From Alphaproteobacteria bacterium (GTDB lineage Bacteria > Pseudomonadota > Alphaproteobacteria > Rickettsiales > UBA998): a stretch of DNA of 64,000 nucleotides. Positions 43,444 to 52,306 of the stretch are shown piece after piece. The position numbers and the translations under genes are program-made. Within the stretch, counting starts at the first letter, position 1. Every line of letters begins with the position of its first letter. The notes under the pieces were generated by a model. The model was not told the origin of the DNA, did not search any database, and saw only the letters and a list, made by a program, of their open reading frames with translations. The stretch lies in the NCBI GenBank assembly GCA_004292675.1, contig RDXO01000017.1, forward strand, positions 45,405-109,404, in the 5' to 3' direction.

Positions 43444-43854
43444 ATGATGCATAAAATTGGTAGTGTAGCATTAATGCTGATTATGGGGGCATCCTTTGCC
43501 CACGCAAGTGAGATTGTTTATCGTCCCATCAATCCAAGTTTTGGGGGAAATCCTTTTAATAGTTCGCATCTTATCGGTCTTGCTGATGCGCAAAATGATC
43601 ATGAACGCCCTGAAGATCCGCGCATGAGCAATCTTGAGAGCTTTGAACGCACCATTACCAGCAGCTTGCTTAATCGTATTTCATCGGAAATATCTGATCG
43701 TATTTTAGGGGAAAATGCGCAAGAATCAGGCACATTTTTGGTGGGCAATACCCGTCTTGATTTTCAACAGCAAGGTCCTAACGTTTTGATTAACATCAAT
43801 GATTTGGCGACGGGCGGTCAAACGTCGATTACCATCCCTAATCCTCGTTTTTAA
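43444..43854 (+). CDS. csgF: Curli assembly protein CsgF
   Basis: 136 aa. Signal peptide 1-21, then EIVYRPINPSFGGNPFNSSHLIGLADAQND. The YRPINPSFGGNP block inserts into the CsgG channel and narrows it in known structures. The C-terminal part (DFQQQGPNVLININDLATGGQTSITIPNPRF) is also family-typical. CsgF lies at the cell surface and couples secretion to nucleation. It sits between the second curlin and csgG. Confidence 0.93.
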   Translation: MMHKIGSVALMLIMGASFAHASEIVYRPINPSFGGNPFNSSHLIGLADAQNDHERPEDPRMSNLESFERTITSSLLNRISSEISDRILGENAQESGTFLVGNTRLDFQQQGPNVLININDLATGGQTSITIPNPRF

Positions 43855-43884
43855 TCCTATTTTACTTTATAGATGGTATTTCTT

Positions 43885-45321
43885 ATGCGTTGTACATCAC
43901 GCCTTACTCTTTTATTGACCTGCACATGCCTTGCTCTTTCTGGATGTAGCCGAAGTTCGGTGAGCGACATGGTGCTTGCGAAAGATGCGCGATTTTTAGA
44001 GCAAACCCAATCAGGGCAAGTGCTTAAAAGGCTTCCCGCGCCAAAAAATAAAATTGTTGTGGCGGTGTATGAATTTCAAGATCAAACGGGGCAGCATAAA
44101 GCCAATGATAGTATAGCGGATTTTTCGCGTGCAGTGACGCAAGGCGGGGTTTCCATCCTCAAAAAAGCGTTGTTAGATGCAGGAGATCATCAATGGTTTA
44201 CCGTGCTTGAGCGCGGCGGCTTGAATAATTTGTTGCAAGAACGCAAAATCATTCGTGATACGCGTCAGCAATATGTCGGTCCTGATGGGCAACCTTTGCC
44301 CGATATTCCACCGTTACTTTATGCGGGTATGTTGATTGAGGGGGGTATTATCTCCTATGAGACGAACACGATCACAGGAGGAGCAGGGGCGCGTTATCTT
44401 GGCATTGGCGGGAATACAGAATATCGTCAAGATATTGTGACGATTTATTTGCGTGCTACCAATGTGCAAACGGGTGAGGTGTTGACTTCAGTGGATGCAT
44501 CCAAAACCATCTATTCAACAATGGTGCGTGGCGGTGTCTTTAAGTTTGTATCCTTTGATGAATTGCTTGAAATTGAGACGGGCTTCTCAGTCAATGAACC
44601 GCCACAATTTGCAGCGCGTCAGGCGGTTGAAGCGGCGGTCTATGCTATGATTATGGAGGGCGCACAGCAAGGCATTTGGCAGTTTGCTGATGAGAAAGCA
44701 GGAAAAATTGCCTTAGCAGCGTATCAACAGCGAAAAAATAAAGAGCGGTTGGATGAAGATATTCAGGATGTTCCCACCACCACACTATCCACCGACAACA
44801 AAACTGATGCCGATGAGTTAGAGCAAGATCAAGAGAAGCCTTCATCATTTTGGGCGTGGTTACCTCCTTCGCTTGTGGGTTCTGTCGGTGATTCTGAATC
44901 CACCGAACAACTTGCCCCTTATAGGATGCAAAAACAACCAGACGTGCCGAATGCCCAAGCGTCACGCGCCGAAGATTTTGCTAAGACGCGGGTGCGCTCA
45001 GATGTTCAACCTGCAGGAACGCGTTATTCTGAAGAAGTATTGCGCTCTTACATTAATAATCTTTCCAGTTGGGTATGGCGTAAAAATCGTCAAACTTCAG
45101 AAAGTGAACGTTTGATGGGGACAACCAAAGTGCAGATACGCTTGGATCGACAAGGACGATTGCAGGATCATTGGATTATTAGTTCCTCAGGAAGCAATGT
45201 ATCGGATGCCATCGCGATGGAAATGGTGCGCAAAGCACATCCGTTCCCTGTGATTCCAGCGGATTATTATCCTGAACGGCAATTCCATGAATTTGTGATT
45301 CAAATTACAGGTCGTAATTAG
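43885..45321 (+). CDS. csgG: CsgG outer-membrane secretion channel fused to a TonB-type C-terminal domain
   Basis: 478 aa from ATG 43885 (43873 also possible); E. coli CsgG has 277. The lipobox LSGC has its Cys at residue 21. CsgG domain about 30-270: IVVAVYEFQDQTGQHK, DAGDHQWFTVLERGGLNNLLQERKIIR, GMLIEGGIISYETN, YLGIGGNTEYRQDIVTIYLR, and FVSFDELLEIETGFSVNEP. A charged Gln/Asp/Pro linker (about 290-375) follows. Residues 380-478 match the TonB/TolA C-terminal pattern: GTTKVQIRLDRQGRLQDH, IISSSGSNVSDAIAMEMV, and HPFPVIPADY. With CsgG in the outer membrane this extra domain would be periplasmic. There is no TonB-type inner-membrane anchor. The gene lacks a start-linked Shine-Dalgarno, so the start is uncertain. 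Confidence 0.9.
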   Translation: MRCTSRLTLLLTCTCLALSGCSRSSVSDMVLAKDARFLEQTQSGQVLKRLPAPKNKIVVAVYEFQDQTGQHKANDSIADFSRAVTQGGVSILKKALLDAGDHQWFTVLERGGLNNLLQERKIIRDTRQQYVGPDGQPLPDIPPLLYAGMLIEGGIISYETNTITGGAGARYLGIGGNTEYRQDIVTIYLRATNVQTGEVLTSVDASKTIYSTMVRGGVFKFVSFDELLEIETGFSVNEPPQFAARQAVEAAVYAMIMEGAQQGIWQFADEKAGKIALAAYQQRKNKERLDEDIQDVPTTTLSTDNKTDADELEQDQEKPSSFWAWLPPSLVGSVGDSESTEQLAPYRMQKQPDVPNAQASRAEDFAKTRVRSDVQPAGTRYSEEVLRSYINNLSSWVWRKNRQTSESERLMGTTKVQIRLDRQGRLQDHWIISSSGSNVSDAIAMEMVRKAHPFPVIPADYYPERQFHEFVIQITGRN

Positions 45322-45403
45322 GCGGTGTTTTAGTCCTATACTCATCGCACATGAAGATGCGTAGTATCTGAAATGTGGAAAAGATGAGTATTTTTAATAA
45401 GAT

Positions 45404-45454
45404 ATACCCTCAATTTCACTTCAAGGACTCAAGTCCTTAAAGTGAAATGGGTAT
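45404..45454. repeat. Palindrome between csgG and lptF
   Basis: ATACCC-TCA-ATTTCACTTCAAGGACT / AGTCCTTAAAGTGAAAT-GGGTAT: a stem of 17 bp with one mismatch, closed outside by six more pairs. No T-run follows. It may end the csg transcript with Rho or be a single copy of another repeat family. The rest of 45322-45519 shows nothing else. Confidence 0.7.
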
Positions 45455-45519
45455 AAAGTGAATGGGCTAGAGAAGGTAGAACTTTCTTTTGCATACGCAT
45501 TATGCTATAAGCGATTCTT

Positions 45520-46638
45520 ATGTCGTCACGCTTGATTTCTCGCTATATTGCAGGGCTGCTTTTATGGCCCTCATTGTTGATTGCTTTTTCGCTCACGGGC
45601 ATTGTGTGGCTGATGCAGGCATTGCGTTTTGTCGATTTCATCATTAATCGCGGGCTATCGGTTGGAGATTTTCTCTATCTGACGATGCTGATTCTACCCT
45701 CTTTGCTGAATATGATTTTGCCGATTGCTTTAGTGATTGCTGTGGTTTTTGTTTATCATAAACTTTATGCAGAAAGTGAACTTGCAGCGATGCAAGCATC
45801 GGGCTTATCACGATGGCAATTAGCGTGCGGTGCGCTGTGGGGATGTGCCGTTGTTTTGGTGATTACCTATGCGCATACGCTGTATTTATTGCCTACGGCG
45901 AATCGCAAATTCAAAGATATGAAAGAGTTTTTGAAGGATAATTATGCATCTATTCTTCTGCAAGAACAAGTGTTTAATCATCCTGCTGATGGGGTTACTG
46001 TCTTCATTCAACAGCGTTTAGAGGATGGCAAGTTGCAGGGGATTTTGGTGCATGATAATCGCAGCCCTGAGGTAGCTGTGACGATGATGGCGGATGAAGC
46101 AACGCTGACGCAAACCGCAGCAGGATCGCGCTTTTTGCTGACGCATGGCATACGGCAAGAAATGCGCAATGGGCAGATTACATGGCTGAATTTTGATCGC
46201 TATACATTGGATATTCGGTTCTTCACGCAAAAATCCATGCAACGTGAACGTGGTGAGAGTGAACAATATATCTCCGAATTATTTCATGAAGGCGGGAGTG
46301 ATGATATGTTGCAACGTAATAAACGCCGTGCGGAAGGGCATCAAAGAATCTTATGGCCGTGGTTTTCTTTTGCATTGCCTTTGGTGGCCATGGCATTATT
46401 GATAAGCGGGGAGTTTAATCGTCGTGGGATGTGGAAGCGTCTTACGGTGATTGCGTGCGCAACCTTGGCGCAATTATTGGCATTTTTTGGCTTGATTAAC
46501 CTCATGGTCAAAACTCCGTTCCTTGTTGCGGTGAGTTATGGATTTGTGTTGGTGTTGATTGTTGGCTCGATTATCATACTCACGCGGGCGCATCTTTGGG
46601 TGAAGCAACCGCCAGAACATATGACATGTGAGGGGTAA
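45520..46638 (+). CDS. lptF: Lipopolysaccharide export permease LptF
   Basis: 372 aa, six membrane spans: three N-terminal (about 10-30, 50-75, 95-120), a periplasmic jellyroll domain (about 125-265) and three C-terminal. RYIAGLLLWPSL, LPSLLNMILPIALVIAVVFVYHKLYAESELAAMQASGLS is the family block that contacts LptB. It forms the LptB2FG transporter that lifts LPS out of the inner membrane. lptG follows after 6 bp; lptB is not in the window. Confidence 0.94.
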   Translation: MSSRLISRYIAGLLLWPSLLIAFSLTGIVWLMQALRFVDFIINRGLSVGDFLYLTMLILPSLLNMILPIALVIAVVFVYHKLYAESELAAMQASGLSRWQLACGALWGCAVVLVITYAHTLYLLPTANRKFKDMKEFLKDNYASILLQEQVFNHPADGVTVFIQQRLEDGKLQGILVHDNRSPEVAVTMMADEATLTQTAAGSRFLLTHGIRQEMRNGQITWLNFDRYTLDIRFFTQKSMQRERGESEQYISELFHEGGSDDMLQRNKRRAEGHQRILWPWFSFALPLVAMALLISGEFNRRGMWKRLTVIACATLAQLLAFFGLINLMVKTPFLVAVSYGFVLVLIVGSIIILTRAHLWVKQPPEHMTCEG

Positions 46639-46644
46639 GATTTT

Positions 46645-47763
46645 ATGACATTCATCCTCGCACGTTATCTTGCGCGCCATATGTTTTTTAATGTGCTGAT
46701 TGCTTTTGGTGTGGTGCTTGCGATTGCGGGATTGATTGATTTGGTTGAAATTTTTCGTCGCACCGCCAATAAAGAAGCCATTAGTTTGATGCTAACGTTG
46801 AAAATGGCGATGTTACGTTTGCCGCATTTGGGAGAAAAATTACTACCCTACTCCGTGCTGATTGGCACGATGATGGCACTCATGAAATTGACGCGTAGTT
46901 CAGAATTGGTGATTGTGCGTAGTGCAGGGGTCTCAGTATGGAAGTTTCTAACTCCTGCCTTAGTGCTTTCGGCGGGGCTTGGATGTTTTAGCTTGATGGT
47001 GTTGAACCCGTTAGCGGCTGCATCGCTTGCCTATTATGAACGGTTGGAAACACGCTATATTCTTGGAAGCAGTGAATTATTCTCTCTATCGTCCTCAGGT
47101 CTGTGGCTGCGTCATGTCGATGAGCGTGATGGGGCAACTTTTTACGGCACGCCCATTCATTCCTATATTTTACAAGCAGCGCATATTGCGCAATCGGATA
47201 TGTCCCTTAACCGAGTGATTATTTTCTTGCAAGATAAGAATGCACATTTTATTGGGCGCATTGATGCGGATCGCGCATTGTTGCAAGATCGGCAATGGCA
47301 TATTCAGGATGCGATGCTTTCTGCACCGGGGCGCGTGCCATTGCAACATGAGCAGATGAATTTGCCCACGGAATTGAGCATACGGCAGATTCAAGATAGT
47401 TTTGCAGAGCCACGCACCCTATCTTTTTGGCAGCTTTCGAGCTTTATAGAGACGTTGGAAAAAGCAGGATTTTCTGCATTACGTCACAAGATTCATTGGT
47501 ACAGCATTTTGCTGAGTCCGTTTGTCTTTGTGGCAATGGTGATGCTTGCCGCGCTTTTTTCATTGCGTCAACCGCGTCGGGGTAAATTGATGTTGATGGT
47601 ATTTGGAGCTGTGGTGACAGGCTTCTTCTTGAACTTTGTGAGTGGATTATTCCATGCATTTGGTTATTCAGGTGAATTATCGATTGAAGTGGCGGTTTTT
47701 GCCCCACAGCTTCTTTCTGTGCTTATCAGTATGCTTATTTTACTGCATGTCGAAGATGGCTAA
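46645..47763 (+). CDS. lptG: Lipopolysaccharide export permease LptG
   Basis: 372 aa, the same layout as LptF: LARYLARHMFFNVLIAFGVVLAIAGLIDLVE, then LPHLGEKLLPYSVLIGTMMALMKLTRSSELVIVRSAGVSVWKFL, the coupling-helix region, a periplasmic jellyroll, and SPFVFVAMVMLAALFSLRQPRRGK at the C-terminal spans. It pairs with LptF. The stop overlaps the stop of the convergent glycine-rich protein gene by 4 bp. Confidence 0.94.
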   Translation: MTFILARYLARHMFFNVLIAFGVVLAIAGLIDLVEIFRRTANKEAISLMLTLKMAMLRLPHLGEKLLPYSVLIGTMMALMKLTRSSELVIVRSAGVSVWKFLTPALVLSAGLGCFSLMVLNPLAAASLAYYERLETRYILGSSELFSLSSSGLWLRHVDERDGATFYGTPIHSYILQAAHIAQSDMSLNRVIIFLQDKNAHFIGRIDADRALLQDRQWHIQDAMLSAPGRVPLQHEQMNLPTELSIRQIQDSFAEPRTLSFWQLSSFIETLEKAGFSALRHKIHWYSILLSPFVFVAMVMLAALFSLRQPRRGKLMLMVFGAVVTGFFLNFVSGLFHAFGYSGELSIEVAVFAPQLLSVLISMLILLHVEDG

Positions 47764-48380
47764 CGTGTTAGCTCTTGCGCATTGGTGGCGCGTTGCTGGA
47801 GGGCATTATCTGCAAATGATGTACCCGTGGCATCTTGGGCAGCACGCATGACAATTTCTTTCGGAGAAAAATTGCGTTCAACGCTTTTGCGACCATTCTG
47901 CACGATGGATTGAATAAGAGCATTATTTTTTGCAGGGTTGACCGGCTCAACCGTAGGTGGGGCTGGTTGCGGTATCTCCACACCTGCTTCTTTTGCTTGG
48001 TGCTGGACGTGTGCAATCTGCGTTTCAATGACGTTATTATGCTCTTGCGCATTGCGACGTGCGCCCACAGCCCCCGCAACACCTACGGCACTTGCTGCGA
48101 TGCCACCGCCTAGAACTCCTGTGCCGATAAGAGCAGGCACTATGCCACCAAATGCACCTGTGAGTCCTGCACTGAGTGCCGTTGCACCACTAACCCCCAT
48201 CGCACCAAGGAAACCTAAAGAAAATAGCCCCACACCCGTGAGTGCCATTGCCCCAAGTCCAAAGGTTAGCATTGCAGGGGCAGCCCTGCGCACAAAGCCT
48301 TTCACGCCTTCAAACTTAAGATCATATTTGCTTTGTTGCAAATGATCTATCTGTGATGAAAAAGGTACTTCAGAAGCCAT
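47760..48380 (-). CDS. Glycine/alanine-rich membrane protein, unknown, 206 aa
   Basis: Not recognised. Residues 1-28 are polar (MASEVPFSSQIDHLQQSKYD). About 30-105 are two or three hydrophobic stretches dense in Gly, Ala and Leu (GAMALTGVGLFSLGFLGAMGVSG, GIVPALIGTGVLGGGIAASAVGVAGAVG) with glycine-zipper spacing. The C-terminal 95 residues are charged, with Pro-rich and helical parts. It could be a membrane-inserting or pore-forming accessory, but nothing proves a function. No leader peptide is seen. Confidence 0.55.
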   Translation of the reverse strand: MASEVPFSSQIDHLQQSKYDLKFEGVKGFVRRAAPAMLTFGLGAMALTGVGLFSLGFLGAMGVSGATALSAGLTGAFGGIVPALIGTGVLGGGIAASAVGVAGAVGARRNAQEHNNVIETQIAHVQHQAKEAGVEIPQPAPPTVEPVNPAKNNALIQSIVQNGRKSVERNFSPKEIVMRAAQDATGTSFADNALQQRATNAQELTR

Positions 48381-48484
48381 AGAAACGCTTGCGTATGAGG
48401 TTGCTAGAAACGATATTGGCTAGAGTATATCAGAAAAATCATACACAAAGATGAATTTTTTATGACATTACAATGTATATGACA

Positions 48485-49060
48485 TTACACTGCACCAAGT
48501 GAAGTCAGTGCAGCATATAAGGCATCAAGGGGTAATCCTTTGATGGCATCAGCACTTCCTTGGACGGAGTGAAATAATAGATGTCCTGTTTTTTCGTAAC
48601 AATAAGAACCACATGCATGAAAAGGCTCATCCGTTTGAATGTAATCAATGATTTCTTTGTCACAAAGAGAGCGCATATCTAAAATGACGGTTTCAATAGC
48701 ACTCCAGAGGTGAACACCTCCCTTAAAAATACACGCCGCACTATGTTGATAATGTCTATTCCCTTGAAGCGCGGTTAAATGCTGCATTGCACGCTCAACA
48801 ACCAAGGGTTTTCCAAATATCGTGCTATTATAGTCACATACCTGATCTGCACCGATGACATACGCCTCAGGGTGAAGAATACTCACAGCATGTGCTTTGC
48901 CGTGGGCAAGAAGGATGGATTGCTGCACAGGGGGGAGGTGGGCAATCACCTCCTTTTGTGCGTCTTCATCATAAGGCGACGTGATCGCTGTGAATGGAAC
49001 AGCGCGTTCTTCAAGCATAGCACGCCGCACAGAAGATTGTGATGCTAGGATAATCGACAT
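48485..49060 (-). CDS. Maf family nucleotide pyrophosphatase
   Basis: 191 aa from ATG 49060. Maf proteins hydrolyse non-canonical or modified nucleoside triphosphates and are linked to septum control. It opens MSIILASQSSVRRAMLEE (nucleotide loop with SxR), has SPYDEDAQKE, the catalytic Asp region VIGADQVCDY, IFGKPLVVERAMQHLTAL, and ends with YCYEKTGHLLFHSVQGSADAIKGLPLDAL. It resembles the YceF/YhdE branches; the exact substrate cannot be told. It lies 4 bp after the RidA-type gene. Confidence 0.88.
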   Translation of the reverse strand: MSIILASQSSVRRAMLEERAVPFTAITSPYDEDAQKEVIAHLPPVQQSILLAHGKAHAVSILHPEAYVIGADQVCDYNSTIFGKPLVVERAMQHLTALQGNRHYQHSAACIFKGGVHLWSAIETVILDMRSLCDKEIIDYIQTDEPFHACGSYCYEKTGHLLFHSVQGSADAIKGLPLDALYAALTSLGAV

Positions 49061-49064
49061 AGAT

Positions 49065-49532
49065 TTACGCGTGAGAAAACTCAAACACGCCATCGACTTC
49101 AACAGAGACACCGAACGGTAAGCTACTTACACCCACAGCAAAACGCGCATGAGAACCGATTTCTTTTCCAAAAACCTCGACCATAAGATCAGATACGCCA
49201 TTAGCAACTTTAGGATGATCCGTATAGTCAGGCGTAGCACTCACAAAGATACCCAAACGCACGCAACGTGTGATAGTGTCCAGTGAACCCGCAGCGGCTT
49301 TGAGTACTGCAAGGATATTAATACCACAAGTGCGCGCCACATCTTGTGCTTCTTCAAGTGATATATTTGCACCTAATGTGCCTTTGCCCGTCATCACGCC
49401 ATCCTTTGATGGCAGAGTGCCTGAAACAAAAATATGCGAACCAGAAATGGTGAAAGGAACATAATTTGCTGCTGGCATGGTTACGGTTGGAAGGATAATT
49501 CCCATATCAGCTAGTTTTTTTTCTATAGACAT
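49065..49532 (-). CDS. RidA/YjgF family protein, long form
   Basis: 155 aa from ATG 49532 (AGGT upstream). The family blocks are KLADMGIILPTVTMPAANYVPF, GSHIFVSGTLPSKDG, SLEEAQDVARTCGINILAVLKAAAGSLDTI, and RFAVGVSSLPFGVSVEVDGVFE. RidA proteins deaminate reactive enamines/imines; this 155-residue branch is distinct from the 128-residue RidA and often lacks the key arginine of the deaminase. Here the Arg in SHARFAVGV is present, so activity is possible. Confidence 0.88.
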   Translation of the reverse strand: MSIEKKLADMGIILPTVTMPAANYVPFTISGSHIFVSGTLPSKDGVMTGKGTLGANISLEEAQDVARTCGINILAVLKAAAGSLDTITRCVRLGIFVSATPDYTDHPKVANGVSDLMVEVFGKEIGSHARFAVGVSSLPFGVSVEVDGVFEFSHA

Positions 49533-49742
49533 AGCATACCTCATGACGGTTAATTGATTGCTTTTATGTGTATACATTGTCTCATCATGGTTTGGCAAGA
49601 ATAACTCATCATGATCGAATATAAAAAAAACAACTGTGATATTTTAGTTTAAGATGTTTGAAAATACACAAGGAATCAGCAAATCTAGACTATAGTAAAG
49701 ATATTTTTTTATGCAAATATCCATTATTACTGCAAAGAATGC

Positions 49743-49772
49743 TTGACCTTTATAGGCAAGTCACGCTAATAA
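49743..49772 (+). promoter_or_regulatory. Putative promoter of the cpa/tad operon
   Basis: TTGACC at 49743-49748, 18 bp, TAATAA at 49767-49772. cpaB starts about 100 bp downstream at 49874. The stretch 49533-49873 holds no gene I believe in; in particular no Flp pilin gene, which often sits here. Confidence 0.5.
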
Positions 49773-49873
49773 AAGATGTTCGCGTTGTGTGTCAGAGGTA
49801 TTACACCGAGGATATGAAGCGCGGGGGTAAATGTTTTAGAGAGAACCTAGGTTCTGGGTGATGGTAAAAGAAG

Positions 49874-50863
49874 ATGAGAATTGTAGGAATGCTTATCGCA
49901 GCGGTCGTGGCACTTGCAGCCGCGTTTTTCGCTTATAATATAATGGACAAAGGCGAACAAGTCGTCACAGTACAAGCTGCGCAACAAGAGTCAAAGACTG
50001 TGAAGATATTGGTCGCTGCTCGTGATATTGAGCTGGGGGATAAATTGTCAGCTGAAGATGTGACAACAGCAGATTGGCCAGATCATTTAGCAACGGAAGC
50101 AACAGGCTTTGTATCGGAAAGAGATGATATTTCCATTGTGGTTGGTCGTGTTGCACGCTCACCTTTTGTGAAAGATGAACCTTTGAACATTAAGCGTTTG
50201 TCTAATCCGGAAGACCCTAATTTTATCGCAGCGCAACTGCCTGAAGGCATGAGGATGGCAACGGTATCTAGTGATGTTGTGGCGGGTCTTGCTGGTTTTG
50301 TTTATCCGGGGGATCGTGTGGATGTATTGTTAACGCGTAAATTTCCTCTGAAGCGTGAAGTTGCAGACGCAACGGGATTGAATGAAACAAGTATGTCAGA
50401 AACGCTTATATCTAATATCCGTGTTCTTGCTGTGAACCAAAGTGCCACTGTTGATCCTGAAGATGTTAGTTCTGAAAATGGACTGTCGAAAAATGATCGC
50501 ATTCCTTCATCGGTAAGTTTAGAAGTTTCTGCTTCTGATGCGGCGAAGTTACGTTTGGGGCAGGAAACGGGATATGTTACTTTGGCATTGCGTTCTCTCA
50601 AGGACAAAGATGCTGAGCCAGAGCATGTATTGGTGACGGAGCCTGATGTGACGGTTGCTGATGATGAGGGATATGTTGTCAATCCGTTTAAGCTCGAACA
50701 GAAAGAAGTTGTTTCGTTGGTTTTGGGTACGAAACAGACGGTTGTTCAGATGAAGGCAAAAGAAGAAGAAGAAGAAGCTGAATCTTCTGTGGAAAATGAT
50801 TCACGTGATGAATCTGCTCATTACGAACAAGTAGAGCAAGAATTAGAAGAAATCATTGAGTAA
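49874..50863 (+). CDS. cpaB: Flp pilus assembly protein CpaB/RcpC
   Basis: 329 aa. One N-terminal membrane anchor (about 3-22), then an SAF domain (VKILVAARDIELGDKLSAEDV, residues 42-62), FVKDEPLNIKRLSNP, GFVYPGDRVDVLLTRKF and SLEVSASDAAKLRLGQETGYVTLALRS. The C-terminal 40 residues are very acidic (EEEEEAESSVEND). It is a periplasmic partner of the CpaC secretin. First gene of the cpa operon. Confidence 0.92.
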   Translation: MRIVGMLIAAVVALAAAFFAYNIMDKGEQVVTVQAAQQESKTVKILVAARDIELGDKLSAEDVTTADWPDHLATEATGFVSERDDISIVVGRVARSPFVKDEPLNIKRLSNPEDPNFIAAQLPEGMRMATVSSDVVAGLAGFVYPGDRVDVLLTRKFPLKREVADATGLNETSMSETLISNIRVLAVNQSATVDPEDVSSENGLSKNDRIPSSVSLEVSASDAAKLRLGQETGYVTLALRSLKDKDAEPEHVLVTEPDVTVADDEGYVVNPFKLEQKEVVSLVLGTKQTVVQMKAKEEEEEAESSVENDSRDESAHYEQVEQELEEIIE

Positions 50864-50887
50864 AAAAATTATAAGTGAGATAAGTAC

Positions 50888-52306
50888 ATGGTAATGTTGG
50901 GTAAAATCAAGAAATCCTTCTTTCTAGCAACAAGTGTTGTGGCGTTAGCTTCTGCATCTGGAGCGTGGTCTGAAACAATCGTTGTTCCTAAGGGGCGTTC
51001 GCAACTCATAGATGTTTCTGAGGACATGACAGAAGTTATTGTCGCAGATCCACAGATTGCCGATGCGTATGTGCATGATAAGCGTAAAGTATCGGTCATG
51101 GGGCGCGCTCTTGGTATCACGGATGTGCGTATCTTGGGTTCGGATGGTGTGTTGCGTGATATAACAGTGAATGTTGGCTATGATCTTCCCGCTATTCGTA
51201 AGGCGCTGAAAGATTATTTGCCACATGAAGATGTTGCTGTTGAAATGCTGAATGCTAATTTGGTGTTGAGTGGTAGAGTCACTGATGCGGCGGCGGCTGA
51301 GAAAGCTGTACGTATTGTTGAGGAATATCTTTCTCAAACACCGAAGGAACAAACACCTAAAATTGGTTCTGGAATCCTAAACTTACTTGAAATAGCGAGC
51401 GGTCAACAGGTGATGTTGCGCGTGCGTGTTGGTGAGATGCGACGTTCTGCCTTGAAGCGTTTGGGGCTGAATGTGCAGTCGGTTAAAGCGAATGCTAATA
51501 GTGCCTTTACTTTTGCTACAGGTGGCGGTATTGATGCATTTCGTGTAGGATCTGAATTGGGATTTGGTCAGTTTGAGTTACCTAATTCAACCACAGATGT
51601 GCGTGGGTTCTTGTCTGCAAGAACAAATGGCAGCAGTGGTGGTCTTTCTGCAATGTTGGATGCTTTGGAACGTGATAATTTATTTAAGATATTGGCAGAG
51701 CCGAATCTTGTATCATTGTCAGGTGAGGAATCACAGTTTCTTGCAGGCGGTGAATTCCCTGTTCCGGTGCCGCAGTTCCAACAAGTAGCGATTGAATATA
51801 AGCCGTTTGGTGTTGCTGTTAAGTTTACGCCGTTTGTATTATCTGAAAATCGCGTGCGGATTGCTGTTGAGCCAGAAGTTTCTGAAATCAACCGTGATAA
51901 TGTGTTGCAGCTTGATGGATTTGTCGTGCCAAGTTTGAGTACGCGTCGTGCGCAAACGGTTGTGGAACTATCTCCCGGAGAAAGTTTCATGATTGCAGGG
52001 TTGATTCAAGATACTCTTGCATCGAGTGTTGATTCGTTGCCGGGCTTGAAGGAAGTTCCTATTCTTGGTGCTTTATTCAGCAGTGTGAGTTTCAAGCGTG
52101 AAGAAACTGAGCTTGTCTTGGCAGTGACTCCGTACATTGTTGATCCGCTTGTTTCATCAGATGTAAAAATGCCGACAGATGATTTCCGACCTGCAAGTAT
52201 GATGGAAATGTTCTTTTATGGTGCAATTACTAGCTTGTCAGGCGATCAAGATCGTGTGACGCAAATTCCAACAACAGAAGGGCCTGTTGGCTTTATGGTA
52301 GATTAA
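50888..52306 (+). CDS. cpaC: Outer-membrane secretin CpaC/RcpA
   Basis: 472 aa. Signal peptide about 1-28, an N-terminal pilus domain (VPKGRSQLIDVSEDMTEVIVADPQIADAYV), a BON-like segment (VAVEMLNANLVLSGRVTDAAAAEKAV), then the secretin domain with VMLRVRVGEMRRSALKRLGLN, LAEPNLVSLSGEESQFLAGGEFPVPVPQ, SPGESFMIAGLIQ and ETELVLAVTPYIVDPL. It forms the outer-membrane pore for the Tad pilus. It is followed immediately by cpaD (no gap). Confidence 0.95.
   Translation: MVMLGKIKKSFFLATSVVALASASGAWSETIVVPKGRSQLIDVSEDMTEVIVADPQIADAYVHDKRKVSVMGRALGITDVRILGSDGVLRDITVNVGYDLPAIRKALKDYLPHEDVAVEMLNANLVLSGRVTDAAAAEKAVRIVEEYLSQTPKEQTPKIGSGILNLLEIASGQQVMLRVRVGEMRRSALKRLGLNVQSVKANANSAFTFATGGGIDAFRVGSELGFGQFELPNSTTDVRGFLSARTNGSSGGLSAMLDALERDNLFKILAEPNLVSLSGEESQFLAGGEFPVPVPQFQQVAIEYKPFGVAVKFTPFVLSENRVRIAVEPEVSEINRDNVLQLDGFVVPSLSTRRAQTVVELSPGESFMIAGLIQDTLASSVDSLPGLKEVPILGALFSSVSFKREETELVLAVTPYIVDPLVSSDVKMPTDDFRPASMMEMFFYGAITSLSGDQDRVTQIPTTEGPVGFMVD

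Noticed and set aside
49658..49861. 67-codon frame ahead of cpaB, considered as a Flp pilin
   Set aside because: It starts with TTG, lacks the pilin cleavage site and hydrophobic helix, and overlaps promoter-like sequence.
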